From NCBI GenBank assembly GCA_964019415.1, contig OZ025889.1, positions 4,780,870-4,844,869 on the forward strand: a stretch of 64,000 nucleotides of DNA, given 5' to 3'. This document shows, in pieces, positions 16,801 through 27,856 of this stretch (within the stretch, counting starts at the first letter, position 1; each line of letters opens with the position of its first letter). A model generated the notes under the pieces. That model saw only the letters and a list, made by a program, of their open reading frames with translations, did not search any database and had not been told where the DNA came from. Origin of the DNA: Ianthella basta. Taxonomy: Eukaryota; Porifera; Demospongiae; Verongiida; Ianthellidae. The position numbers and the translations under genes were made by a program.

Positions 16801-19800
16801 TAAACCAGATGACACAACACCGGTGACAGCTGACATCTCCTGGATGGCATTGATGGAAAATGCTACTGGAATCCCCGCTGGGCAAAACGCAACCTTGACA
16901 TACTTTGTGGTTGTGAGTGACACTACTTTAGAATTGTTGTTCAGTGCTACAGTGAAGCACCCGGATGCTACCTTGAAGACAACCAACCTGCCAGCATGTG
17001 ACAATCTAACTGTGTCAGTGACAGCAGAGAACCTGTTCTTCAATGGAACCTCTGCCAGTGAATATTTCATGACTGTGGAGCCAGGTTGGTACCTGAGTGT
17101 CATAACCAAAATGCACAAGTTAAACTTTACCGCTGAGATTGAAGTTGGGTTTAAGTTGTGTAATTGACATGTTCTAATAGGACATTCAGTGATTGACATT
17201 TAGAGTGTAAGATTTTCTGGTCATTAGATTCTACAACTGTTCATTGATTCATTTTGCTTTGCCTTCATTCACCATGCAGTCCAGCCAACAGTCACAGTGT
17301 CAACTGTGGAGCCCACTTCAGACTATCCTGCTGGCAGCAACATCTCCCTCCAGTGCACATGGAACACTTCAGTGTACTATGTTGCATGGTACAAAAATGG
17401 TGTACTGATCTATGAAGAAGACCTGGCTGCACCCTCCATCCTGATGGCACCCAAACAGGGGTTCAGTGTTGTCAGTGACTTTGCAATGATGACATCAAGT
17501 CTGACCGCTGACAATGTTGAACTGGAGGACAGTGGCAACTACACCTGTGCTGTGACCTGTGTGGCCAGAGGAGTGGAGTTTGGTACCATTGCTGGGAATC
17601 TTCAGGACACAGCTGCGGTGTTTGTCTATGGTGAGGAGTTGCTCATCTATGGAGCATTAACGAAGTATTGCTGTCAATAAAGAGCAGGTCTAATTTATAA
17701 TTCACTGATGTGATCCTCCACACTGTGCAGTATTCTTGATGTTTGCTATTGCCTTCCTCGTACCAGATGTGCCACGTGAAGTGACTGACTTTGATGCCAG
17801 TGTGGGCTACCTCAGTGTCACCTTCTCCTGGACTCCCACCTCCTTCCTGGGAGTGCCCCCCACTGTGGACCCTGCTGGTATCATCTACTACATTGTAGAT
17901 ATCAGAAATGACACAGACTCAGTGGGTGGGGCTACAGTGCCCCACCCCACCACCACTATTGTGGTCAACCTGACCTACCCGTGTGAGGAGTACAACGCCA
18001 CCATCTTTGCAAGGAACATCCAAGCAGGCGATGGACCAACATCAAGGCACACTTTCACACTGAATGAAATAGGTAATTTGTATTCAACTGCAGAGCATCT
18101 ACATAAACAAGCTTTCAATCAGCTATTCTACTGCACAATGTGCTCCATAGATCTGCTATCTGCACATGTAGCTTCTGTGAAATCATACAGTACAACTAAG
18201 ATATGATGGCAGTTTTTGTTGCAGCTGTACTTCATGCTTGCATGATCATGGTTTTACTCTCCAAAGGATACCTGTAATGTTCTTTGTTTCCATTCTTGTC
18301 TATATGGTTACACTCCTTCCCTCAGATGCCGTCAACGTCAGTCTTTCTCAAAAGGACCCTGTTACTTACCTCTTCCGAGCAGCAACCAGTGCCAACAACA
18401 CCATCTTGCTGAACTGCTCTTGGGATGCTGATACTTACTATGTGGCTTGGCTGAAGGACGACATCTCCTTCTATGGAGAAGACCGGGTCAGGGGGGTGGA
18501 GAGACAGGAGTATGGGACCTTCAGTGGTACTGCAAGTATTGCTGCTGATTTTTCTTTGCGTTGGAGTACTCTACAAGTCACAGATGCCTTTATCACTGAT
18601 TCAGCAAACTACACATGTGCAGTGACATGTGGTGCTCGGCAGGTGGTTAGAGGTGAAGTGCAGCAACTGTCTGAAGAGTTCAGTGCCACCAGAGAGGTGC
18701 TTGTGCTGGGTATGTAAGAATATTTTGCTTTTGTTGAACTGAGCGGTAACCTTCATTGTGCAATCTTCTCCATGCATGCAGCTGCCACAGATGGCCTGAT
18801 GGCTACTCTGCGACGTCCAACATACTTGGTTGTGGAGTGGACAGCACTACCCAATCCATTCAGTGGGAACTACCTACTGACATATGGCCCACTTGATGGG
18901 ATGACAACTTCCATCACAGTCCCTGTTAACTCCTACAACATCACTGGACTACAGCCCTTCACATACTACACGGTGACTGTCCAAGCAAGCAATGCCCCAG
19001 TAGTGGAGTTTGGTCCTCCCTTGAGTGGAGTGTTTGCAACCTTGCCAGATGCTGCTGTTTCAGCACCATTTCCAGAAGATGAAGTTCTCTCTCTCACTGT
19101 GCCTCAAATTAGGGCTGGGTCAAGTGCAATAGTGGAGATTGTAATCCCTCCACCTGCATTTGCCCGTCAAGACTTTTTGAGGTAAAACAGAGCTCAATCT
19201 CACATACGTACATGTGCATGCACACTTAGTATGCTACAGCTATGTAGATATACATACTTATGTAATAAGCTATCTAGTAATAGTAGCTTATGCTTTTGTT
19301 CTATGTATCACATTGTATGCACATTTGGGTACCTCACTTCTCCTTGTTCCATGTTTTATTCTTGCCCAACCTCTTGCAGTCATGTGTGGGTGGTATGCAT
19401 CAGAAACATTCTCCCAACCACTAGAAGCACAGCTCCAGACACAGCCTTCCCAGACAGCAGCACATTTGGTACATATGACAGTGCAGAGGACAATGTGCCA
19501 TATATTGCATCCGAGTTTGATCCAGCTGCAGAAAGGATCACCTTCCCTTACCAGTTTGGCGTGGGTGATGAATCTGAGCCAAATGACTTTCCTAGTCAGT
19601 ACAGGAATGGCCCTGTCATGGCAGGGAAGACCTTAGACTGCTTTGTCAGATATTTTGTCAGCACTGAGGTGAGGAAGAGAGCAAGCACCACATGCAGCTA
19701 CAGCAGCACTGCATTCACTCCTTGTGTTTGTCTGCTCCTAGCTCACACCAGACAGGAGGAGGAGGGATGCACTTCTTAACAGACAGTACGATGTCTTCCA

Positions 19801-21262
19801 ATCCACTGGCTATGCAACTGTGAACATAAGTGAGTGCTGAATGTGGCAATAGTGGTATATTGAACATGTGTATATGTGTAACATAGAGTAGTGCACAGCA
19901 CGATCTAACTCTTGAATCCCCATATGTAGGTGGGTCAAGTGGAAGCAGCTGCTAGCTTTTGAAATGATCTGTTCTCTCTGTACAGTTCCTCCACACTCCA
20001 TTGTTGAGGATGGTCTCATTGCAGGTCTTGTTGTATGCGCAGCCATTATAGCAGTCACAGTTCCAACAGCAATACTCATGCACATCTATATGAGGTGTGT
20101 GAGAGTTACTGTACAATGCATACATCTTCACATTGTGTACTGAATAATGCTAAACTTATATGCTGGTAGTAATTCATAACATTACCGTAACAACCAATGG
20201 TATGCAGTGGCACGATGTGAATATTAATGTGGTGTTTAAGTCTGTTATTTTCTTGCGCAATGGACTCTGTATACTGTGTATACATACTTGGCCTGTGTGT
20301 TAGTATCCATGTACACCCAGATGACATCCACTGTGCATACACAGGGGCTGGTACAATGTTATACTTTCGTGGAAGTTATTAGGCATGCTGGGTAGGTAAT
20401 AGCTTGATTCTTCTCTGGACAATCGAGCACACCATGAACACTTGTCAATTCAATGCAACGTGAATGAATTGACAAGTGTTCATGGTGTGCTCGATTGTCC
20501 AGAGAAGAATCAAGCTATTACATTGTTATACTGTTCACATGCTTGTAAAGTCCTCAGTGTTTAGACATGCTCAACTTCACACTATAGTCAGCGTTCATTG
20601 GTAGTTCTCTTGGAAGTCTCTAGTGACTTCTATGAGAATTACGTACATGTGATGCAACTTAATCGGACAAGCTTCTTAGTCAATCCTACTGCATGTCCTC
20701 ATCATGCAGTGAATGAAGGTAGCTGGATGCGACTGATACATATATGTCTGGCATAATTGTATTTGTGTATGGGGAAGAAGATTGTCAATGAATGGCAGTT
20801 TAATTTTCATGAGGTTTTGCAGGAATTATTTTACAGCCTGCATATTATTTGGGTGCATGTGTGAATTGTACTGCATGAATATTTTACAGCAACATTCTGT
20901 TGTGCATCGAATATCTTTGAGAGTAATGCTACTGTAATACGTAGATGATGTATATATGCATTGTATGGGTACAATGTGATACTTGTACATTGACATCCGT
21001 GCAGGAAACATGGCAAAGCCAAGAACAGGAAGGAGAGTAAAATGGTATGTGCATATTGTAATATGCATGTTCACCAACACACCTGTTCATCTTAGCCTCT
21101 AAATCCCCAGAGCATTGATGCATACGTATTTGGTACCGGTGTTATTGAAACTTGCACTGTATTTGATACCATGCAATCCAATCTTTTGTCTACACATCTA
21201 TACAGGACTCTGTGATCATTGGCAACCACAACATTGAACAGCAAGAAAAGGCTAATGTATAG
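8257..21262 (+). CDS. Gene 1: VWA-EGF-IPT-AMOP-VWD-EGF-FN3/Ig transmembrane receptor, 25 exons, ~2457 aa
   Basis: Exons: 8257-8911, 9100-10104, 10365-10463, 10573-10671, 10849-10980, 11429-11707, 11995-12273, 12404-12676, 12798-13097, 13303-13933, 14339-14592, 14693-15247, 15408-15665, 15832-15927, 16143-16256, 16764-17084, 17280-17630, 17767-18072, 18326-18709, 18782-19181, 19380-19668, 19742-19829, 19986-20094, 21005-21044, 21206-21262. Lengths total 7374 nt with closing phases. The start is the ATG at 8257 because the signal peptide begins there in all three paralogues; the in-frame ATG at 8188 is not conserved. The product should be a type I surface glycoprotein with a very large ectodomain and a ~33-aa tail lacking any catalytic domain. 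Ligand and function are unknown. The exon-3 donor appears to be GC rather than GT. Confidence 0.85.
10192..10245. repeat. (CA)n microsatellite in gene 1 intron 2
   Basis: About 50 bp of CA repeat between the VWA exon and the first EGF exon. The same intron in gene 2 has a shorter C-rich/CA version (31135-31215). In gene 3 it has two CA tracts flanking an insertion. Confidence 0.9.
10365..10980 (+). CDS. Gene 1 exons 3-5: three EGF-like domains
   Basis: Each exon is 1-1 phase (99, 99 and 132 nt) and encodes one EGF-like domain with six cysteines. The first has CSPSCENGGMC and CLCTSGFIGNAC, the second CEPPCENSGTC and CTCTFGYTGPTC, and the third CQNNATC and CVCPTAYIGDTC. The first two are short EGF2-type domains. 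They probably act as a spacer between VWA and the IPT-like region. The first exon is followed by GGCTAG, where genes 2 and 3 have GGTTAG, implying a GC-AG intron. Confidence 0.85.
10748..10806. repeat. (GA)n microsatellite in gene 1 intron 4
   Basis: GAGC/GA tract of about 58 bp upstream of the third EGF exon. The orthologous tract is kept in gene 2 at 31958-32011 and absent in gene 3. Confidence 0.9.
11429..13097 (+). CDS. Gene 1 exons 6-9: four IPT/TIG-like domains
   Basis: Four consecutive 1-1 phase exons of 279, 279, 273 and 300 nt encode related domains of about 91-100 aa. Each opens with a P-x-x-G-x-x-x-G-G-x-x-I/V-x-V pattern (for example PLFGSFQGGATISVEV and PTSGHMAGGSTITVTI). It continues with a C-x-F-G/D-x-x-x-V-P-A core and a C-V-M/V-P word, and ends near F-x-x-C. 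This is the IPT/TIG immunoglobulin-like fold pattern. Equal spacing and similarity suggest internal duplication. The four exons recur in genes 2 and 3. Confidence 0.7.
13303..14592 (+). CDS. Gene 1 exons 10-11: E-set-like domain plus AMOP cysteine module
   Basis: Exon 10 (631 nt) encodes a ~210-aa segment starting PPYQSHDVSVMF with SFSFSRWSGVYLIASQP near its C-terminus. This matches the part that precedes AMOP in SUSD2, Mesh and MUC4 proteins, probably an E-set/AMOP N-terminal half. Exon 11 (254 nt) carries the AMOP C-terminal half: QQCCYDNNGMLL, VLPFVYCCKEG and NGYSPP. The intron between them is phase 2, unlike the 1-1 modules. It contains a small fold-back near 14075-14150 that is also present in gene 2 but not in gene 3. 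Confidence 0.75.
14693..15665 (+). CDS. Gene 1 exons 12-13: VWD domain and post-VWD helical region
   Basis: Exon 12 (555 nt) is a VWD domain. It begins LFGDPHIVTLDG and YTFNGKGEYTLLE, includes TRGLLGNFNGNPSDDF, and ends at LFGVTW, the usual end of the domain. This spacing and the AMOP-VWD order are typical of SUSD2/Mesh/MUC4. Exon 13 encodes the acidic, partly helical segment seen after VWD in those proteins, with a conserved CDGDPACLFDVAAT motif. These proteins work at epithelial cell surfaces and junctions; a similar adhesive role here is an inference. Confidence 0.85.
15832..16256 (+). CDS. Gene 1 exons 14-15: two EGF-like domains
   Basis: Two 1-1 phase exons of 96 and 114 nt. The first has CDPACTNGAC and CLCTSAFSGPTC. 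The second has CDRNVCENGGNC and CECPSSYTGTFCEI, a canonical EGF domain without the calcium-binding N-terminal signature. They are the last units shared by all three genes. Confidence 0.85.
16764..19181 (+). CDS. Gene 1 exons 16-20: FN3, Ig, FN3, Ig, FN3
   Basis: Exon 16 (321 nt) is FN3-like, from PPNTPDGLS to FMTVEP. Exon 17 (351 nt) is an Ig domain with B-strand Cys (SLQCTW), C-strand VAWYKNG and F-strand LEDSGNYTCAVTC. Exon 18 (306 nt) is FN3 (DVPREVTDF to FTLNEI). Exon 19 (384 nt) is a second Ig domain (LLNCSW, YYVAWLKD, DSANYTCAVTC). Exon 20 (400 nt) contains an FN3 (VEWTALPNPFSGNY, SYNITGLQPFTYYTVTV) and ends phase 2. Several N-glycosylation sequons occur per module. The intron after exon 17 keeps a scar of a lost Ig exon. 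Confidence 0.85.
19380..21262 (+). CDS. Gene 1 exons 21-25: RPTP-like juxtamembrane domain, transmembrane helix, short tail
   Basis: Exons 21-22 encode about 126 aa with VWVVCIRNI, NVPYIASEF, NGPVMAGKTLDCFVRYF and STE. This order resembles the membrane-proximal ectodomain of receptor tyrosine phosphatases, but no phosphatase domain follows. Exon 23 holds the transmembrane helix (about residues 2400-2421, LIAGLVVCAAIIAVTV) with a basic stop-transfer segment. Exons 24-25 encode a ~33-aa lysine-rich tail ending EQQEKANV. No tyrosine, ITAM-like or kinase motif is seen in the tail. The TAG stop is at 21260-21262. Confidence 0.8.
20396..20521. repeat. perfect 57-bp inverted repeat with 12-bp loop in gene 1 intron 23
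   Basis: The arms 20396-20452 and 20465-20521 are exact reverse complements by eye, beginning GTAATAGCTTGATTC and ending in the mirror image. The matching intron of gene 2 (around 48830) lacks the hairpin and about 40 flanking bases. It is therefore an insertion of roughly 165 bp specific to gene 1, with similar ATGTTATACT / TTGTTATACT words on its two sides. It could be a foldback transposon or a template-switch product. Confidence 0.85.
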
Positions 21263-21473
21263 TGCCTCAGGCTCACACATGGTTACTGCATACAGTGAAC
21301 ATTAGCTGTGTAGTGTCTATACTTCAGTAGGTGAAATAGCCATATTAGGTCCATGCACAAAACAGTAGTGGAGGCACAATGCCAACCATGTATTAGAGTA
21401 ACAGAGATACATACATAGTGCATAGCTGCTTGATCAGATTGCTGTGTTTGTAAACTATAATGATGCATTGATT
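21263..21473. other. 3' flank of gene 1 up to the duplication junction
   Basis: Near-identical to the 3' flank of gene 2 (49445-49652). Similarity stops at GATGCATTG, after which gene 1 continues into 28-bp minisatellite units. No separate gene is seen. The 3' UTR of gene 1 is likely here. Confidence 0.75.
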
Positions 21474-21624
21474 GGTGTGTGCTGTGTGTGGGTATGCATT
21501 GGGTGTGTGCTGTGTGTGGGTGTGCATTGGGTGTGTGCTGTGTGTGGGTGTGCATTGAGTGTGTGCTGTGTGTGGGTGTGCATTGGGTGTGTGCTGTGTG
21601 TGGATGTGCATTGGGTGTGTGCTG
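21474..21624. repeat. five units of the 28-bp INTS4-intron minisatellite
   Basis: Same unit as the array at 1989-3130, in the same orientation. It is joined on the left to the 3' flank of gene 1 and on the right, after a deletion, to sequence that precedes the INTS4 exon at 3460. Confidence 0.95.
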
Positions 21625-21639
21625 TTGGTTGCTTGTTTT

Positions 21640-22428
<789 letters not shown>

Positions 22429-24059
22429 CACTTTTAAGTCACAGTATTATTTTAAGTTTTAAACACTATAATATTTAAGCTGTCATGTGCTCTGTTAATG
22501 CCAATTGACTTGTATCTCATTACAGCACACTGTCATGGTTACTGGGTGTAATGTGTGGTAATATTCCAATGTGCATACAGTTATATACAGTAGTTGATAG
22601 AATGCCTGTTAGCCATCAATCTAGCTCTCTCTCTCTCTGTGTGTGTGTGTCAATAGCTACACAACTAGTATACCAGCTGGTATGTAACTAATCATTTCAT
22701 GTGACACTGTTCATGCAGGAGTTGGTTGTTATGATGGTGCTACACTTCAGTTACTGTACAGCTGGTGGTATATATATATGCGTTGAATGTATGTATAATA
22801 CAGTACACACACTATACCATGCCTTTCAATAGTAACACTATTACAGTACATAATAATAATATTATGCTTTCAATTAGCCCGTATGCCACATGTACTGCAC
22901 CAGTTTGGGAAGCACCCCTCCTGTAACAGTACACTAGTTTACGCAGACTACAGGCTCACGTACACATTTTTCTAGCGTGCTTCACATTCTAACCTTAAGG
23001 GCTTCAGGATATCGCATGGCTGTCCTTTGGCTAAGCTTAAGGTTTCAGTATATTACCACCACATGCACTTTTGCCATTCCTTGTGCAACTTCAGCTGTGA
23101 ACAAGTGCACTTGCTCTAGTCTTTGGGCTCTCTGATATAACAGTATCATGCTAGTCATTTCACAGTACGTACATGTCCCTATGGACGCATGGTATATAAA
23201 CTGCTTTGAGGGTAGTTTGTAGCACACAAACACCAATGGTAGACTGTGAGTGATCACAACCTACTTCATGGTACCGTTACAAACTACAGAAATGGTATTG
23301 CTTAATTTGAAGGCATGCCTGGTGGAGCTGCAGATGCAGTATAATGCATATATACTGCAAAATGGTTCGCTTTGGTCTGACCACAATTATATAAGCTAGT
23401 GCTTCCTCCTGGTGGAGATAGCTAGCTATATCCACACTATTATCATAGTACATACGTATGTAGCTACTGCTTCATGTGCACCGCATATAAGCTGTGTCCT
23501 GAGGGTAGATATATGTATATAGAGACTAATGTAGATCTTGAGGAATTCATAGTAAACTCTACTCTTAATTTGTGTTCAATGATTTCTGGATCAAACAATG
23601 ATGTGCATCAGGAGCGCAAACATAAGTGACCATTTAAATGGTTACAGATCCCATTGCCATGGTAACCAAAGTATCACCTACAGTTTCACATAGTAAAATG
23701 CTTTTAATGAAGTAGAATTTATAATACTCAGACCACACCTAATTCACTTCTGGCAACTGCCCCCTTTATTATTCTGGGCTCTTAAATGATAATTATAATG
23801 ACATTTCACTACCTATACTGGGGTTACCATAGTAATGGGTTGTGTATATCTATAAGTGATGACATGTTTGCACTGAACATACCAGCACCGGTATACAAGG
23901 GCTTCTGGTAATAGTAATGCTGCTACTCTCTGTTAGCACATGTGTATGTGCATCTGCATGCATGACCAGTTTGAACCAGTTCAGTCTAGCCCAGTTGACC
24001 AAGAGTGACCATGCTACGTGCACACTAATTCAAACACTGCATTAATTGCATGCTGTACG

Positions 24060-25815
24060 TGCCCTATTCCAGGGCTTCCAGTAAAAATACTATTCTGCTT
24101 TCAACTATCCCAAAAGCATGTTATGTGTACACCTGACCGGCTTTGGGGAACAACCATGTACTCATTTTACACTACTGTAGCTGACAGACTACAGGCTACA
24201 CACTGCGTTCTTCTAACACTTTACATTCTAACATTAGGGGCTTCAGGATGCTCTGCATAGCTGTCCCTTGCTACTGTTGCACTTGTAAGTAGGTCCGTGC
24301 ACTTAATTGCACTAGTCTCAAGGCCTTTAAATTTCTGTTCATGGATGTATAATTATATGTATCTACATATACCTTGTATATATGCATGCAGTGAGTCATA
24401 TTATTATAGCATGTGTTGGACACATGAATACACATGTGTTATCTCATTATACATTTTAGAAGGAAGATGCAGAACTTGTTTAGTGCCATGAAACAGGTGA
24501 ATTATTTGCTATCAGCTGTAGGAAGATTGGCTATAGTATTAAGTAGTAGCTACATATGTAGTGTGTTTGAGTGAACCAACTTCAACTTTGTATATATGAC
24601 ACACCTAGAAGCTACTGTGTTTGTGTTAATGTGTCAGTCCCTGCCCATTGTGTACAGTATGTATTTCTGTTCTGTCTGTATTGCATTTTAGACTGCATAA
24701 TAACATGCATGGAGTGTGTCTGGACTGTGTAATAAGTTCATGAAAGAGTTCCTCTATGTCTATGCCCCAGCCAGCACATGCATCCTATTATTGATCCCAG
24801 ACATGAGCATATGAAAGATGACATATGATATACAAGCACATTAGAGCATGGTGTATTTCCCCGTTACATTCTGTGCTTGTGCAGAGTATGGGTGCAGTCA
24901 TGCATGTCATGAACATTGCAGTCACTAATATAAGTTTTACAAAGTGACGCATAACCAGTTTGGGGAAGCACCATTCCCTCGTACACCAGCCACACAGACT
25001 ACAGGCTACATGCATTCTTCTAATGTTGGACATTCTTTAACACTAGGGCTTCCGGATGTAGTGCATAGCTGTCCTTTGGTTCGTGTTTCCCTACCACCAC
25101 ACCTCCACCATTTCTTTTAAGAGGCACATTCAAAATACTCTAGTCTCTGGACTCTGTAATTACAGCACTGTAGAACCTATGTATCTAAGATGGTCACTGT
25201 GCTAGGCAGCCATATCTCTAAACAGACAGCCTCCCCTGGCCTCACATAGCTACATATAGCTAGCATTGCAATCTACCTCTATAATACACCCACCTCTCTG
25301 TAAAGGTCAATTATGACTGGCCCAACAGTCTTAGACAGGTTTCACTGTAAATATATATGCGAAACAGGCTTAGTATTGTGAAGGTACCAATACTAGTACA
25401 GCATACAACAATATACACCACTATCCTAAGCTGTGTCCTCAGGGTGACTATGGACTTACAGTATGTATGTATACACAGATCTTGAGCAATTCACAGTCAC
25501 ACAAATTACCCTTTCATGCAGGGCTTCCAGGAAAACACTATTCTGTTTTCCATCGGCCCATGCCATGTGTGCACGGACACTTTGCCAGTTTGGGAAAGCA
25601 CCACTCATGTTACACCCGGCTTACACAGACTACGGGCTACATCCGTTCTTCTAATGCTTGACATTCTCTAACAACAGGGCTTCAGGATATAGTGCATAGC
25701 TGTCCTTTGGCTAGTGTTTCACCTGCAGCCAAGTACCACCACACCTCCACCATTCTTTAACTCAACTGTAAACAGGTGCACTTAATTGCTCTAGCCTCTG
25801 CATGGGCTCTGTAAT
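24060..25815. repeat. three successive copies of a ~270-bp dispersed repeat (family B)
   Basis: Copies at about 24060-24325, 24940-25165 and 25515-25815. Each runs from GGGCTTCCAG-like sequence through CAGACTACGGGCTACAT, TTCTTCTAATGCTT, GGGCTTCAGGAT and GCATAGCTGTCC. Each ends in GTAAACAGGTGCACTTAATT and CTCTAGTCTCTGGACTC. Other members lie at 6810-7022, 7205-7395, 22890-23130, 27295-27555 and, partially, 51030-51200. No coding capacity or clear inverted ends were found; classification is open. Confidence 0.65.
25166..25349. mobile_element. MITE-like element (family A, copy 3)
   Basis: Terminal words CACTGTAGAACC and TTAGACAGGTTTCACTG are imperfect inverted repeats. The interior matches the copies at 4159, 7025 and 51354. 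It directly follows a family B repeat, as at 7025. Confidence 0.65.
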
Positions 25816-26369
25816 AATGATTATCTGTAAAACATGCTATAGCTAATTGCTTTATAGTACAGACATGGCAAACTGTAATACATACTTTGAGGGTTAGTGT
25901 ATACAATATAGTGTAATTTTACATATAGTACCAGTTATAGTCCAGTGTACGTGAGTGACCTATGTATAATGTTTCATGTTATAGAAAATATATGTATACG
26001 AATTTAGGTTTAGGAATGTACCAGCACTAGTATATAACATACACAGCATATACCACTAGGCTAAGCTGTATACTAAGGGTAGCTGTGCACTTATATACAT
26101 GGGTCTTGAGGAATTCACAGTCACACAAAATACCCCTTCAACTGCTTCTTTCTTCAAGTAATTTATCACCTGCGTGTGTGGAATACAGGGCATGGTAATG
26201 ATCACAATATCTTTATAGTACACTCTACTTCTGCGTGTAATCATAAATGACATAATGATTATATTATCAGATCAAATAATGATGTGCACACGAACAAAAT
26301 TTTATGTGAGTAACCATTTAAATAGTATATAACTACTATATATACCCCGTTGCCATGGCAACCGCGCGA

Positions 26370-27155
26370 AAATATATCGCGTAAACAAGCCAGCCGGGAT
26401 ATAACAGGAGCTAAGAAGCATATATATGCACAGGGGCGCTTAAATCCTGTTATATCCCAGCCCAAATATGGAAGGTGTGAAAGATAACCAGGAATTGTTA
26501 TTGATAACAACAAAGGTGTCAAATCACACCAAAGCACACACACAAATGCAGCAACTTGCAGTCAGTTTTTCAACTTTGCGTTGCTTCGGGAGAGTCCGCA
26601 AAGCATTGAAAAGGAGAATGCCTCACTCAACCACGCTGCAACCAATGCACGCAAGCCAACAACGTAGAGCGCTTCGTAGCCGAGCTAGATAAACCATGTA
26701 CGCGACCCGCACAGTGCACAAACGAGAAACAGCAAGCTCGTGCGCTAACTCGTACGCAAGGGTACTCAAACTCACTGCAGCAGTGGGAACGCACTGTTTC
26801 ACGGAGAACAGAAAGTCGAGCAGCGAGCGCAAAGACCCCTCGAAGGCCGAGAACGTCGCAGATGCCTCAATCACTTCAGTGGCTTCTTAGAGTGTTGCTC
26901 CAGTGGCTTAAGAAAAGGCAAAAACTTCACAGCACTTACGAATTCAGCAAAACTTGACAGCCGCTCTTCAGAGCTGCCGTCCTGGAAGAAGCCCGCCTTT
27001 CGAATAAGAGCCTAGACGCGCTAGGCGGGGTATATATCACTTATACTACGGCGCTGAGGTGTATATGGATTTTAGACGCACTCGCCCTCGGGCGCTTCGC
27101 GCCCTCGGGCATCGTGCGCCTAAAATCCATATACACCTCAGCGCCGTGGTATAAC
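26370..27155. other. GC-rich block with coding-like sequence and a terminal hairpin
   Basis: The base and dinucleotide composition change sharply (many CpG) against AT-rich flanks. An inverted pair GGGATATAACAGGA / TCCTGTTATATCCC bounds the left side (about 26397-26459). A GC-rich hairpin lies on the right: arms about 27041-27083 and 27113-27153, with CGGCGCTGAGGTGTATATGG and its complement. Between them, plus-strand stretches read as basic, Gln/Glu-rich, possibly coiled-coil peptide in more than one frame, with an open run from about 26662 to 26957. No family is recognised. It may be a non-autonomous transposon with captured sequence or a decayed retrocopy. Confidence 0.45.
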
Positions 27156-27856
27156 TAATACATACACTGTACATGTAACACTGTTCAGGAGGTGGGTTGT
27201 TCAATAGTGATGGTGTTGCTATACACTGCAACTACAGCAGGCGGCGTGCATTGAATGTACATTATAATTATACGTATATATGCATTACAAAATACATGGG
27301 CTCCCAGTTAAATGCTATTTTGTTTTCAATTAACACATGCCATGTGCACACAAGACAAGTTTGGGAAATCACCACAGTGACTCCCTTGTACACCAGACTA
27401 TGGGGTATACGTGTTCTTCTAATGCTTGACATTCCCTAACACTAGGGCTTCAGGATGTGCATAGCTGTCACCACCACACCTCCACCATTCTTTAACTTCA
27501 ACTGTAAACAGGTGCACTTAATTGCTCTAGTCTCTGGACTCTTAATTGTTAGGTGCATGGATCTGCCTTGTACATTTGTGTGTGTAGTGAGCTCTAGCAT
27601 GTGTTGGACACATCAATACACATTTGTGTTATCGGCTACAAACACGCATGTAGGTGGAGCGTGTATAATTTATCTGGAATGAATCATAAACAAGATTGCA
27701 GCAGGGAACTAGGCTACTAACCGATGGGACTCTAGTTTATGTGGTCCACCAACTGTGCTCAAAGCTGTCCTTATACAATATGCACACCTCATCCACACAT
27801 AGGCTGCTAGTAAAATGGACAAATTTGTATTTCTGCATCTCCTTCCTTATATGCAG

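Larger units (their letters stand above)
22429..27856. other. repeat-rich spacer between INTS4 copy and gene 2
   Basis: No conserved gene is seen. It contains four or five copies of a ~270-bp dispersed repeat (about 22890-23130, 24060-24325, 24940-25165, 25515-25815 and 27295-27555), a MITE-like element at 25166-25349, and a GC-rich foreign-looking block at about 26370-27155. Related blocks at 23610-23660 and 26290-26370 share TAACCATTTAAAT and GTTGCCATGG words. The equivalent interval before gene 1 is only about 1.3 kb, so the spacer has grown by insertion. Confidence 0.7.
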
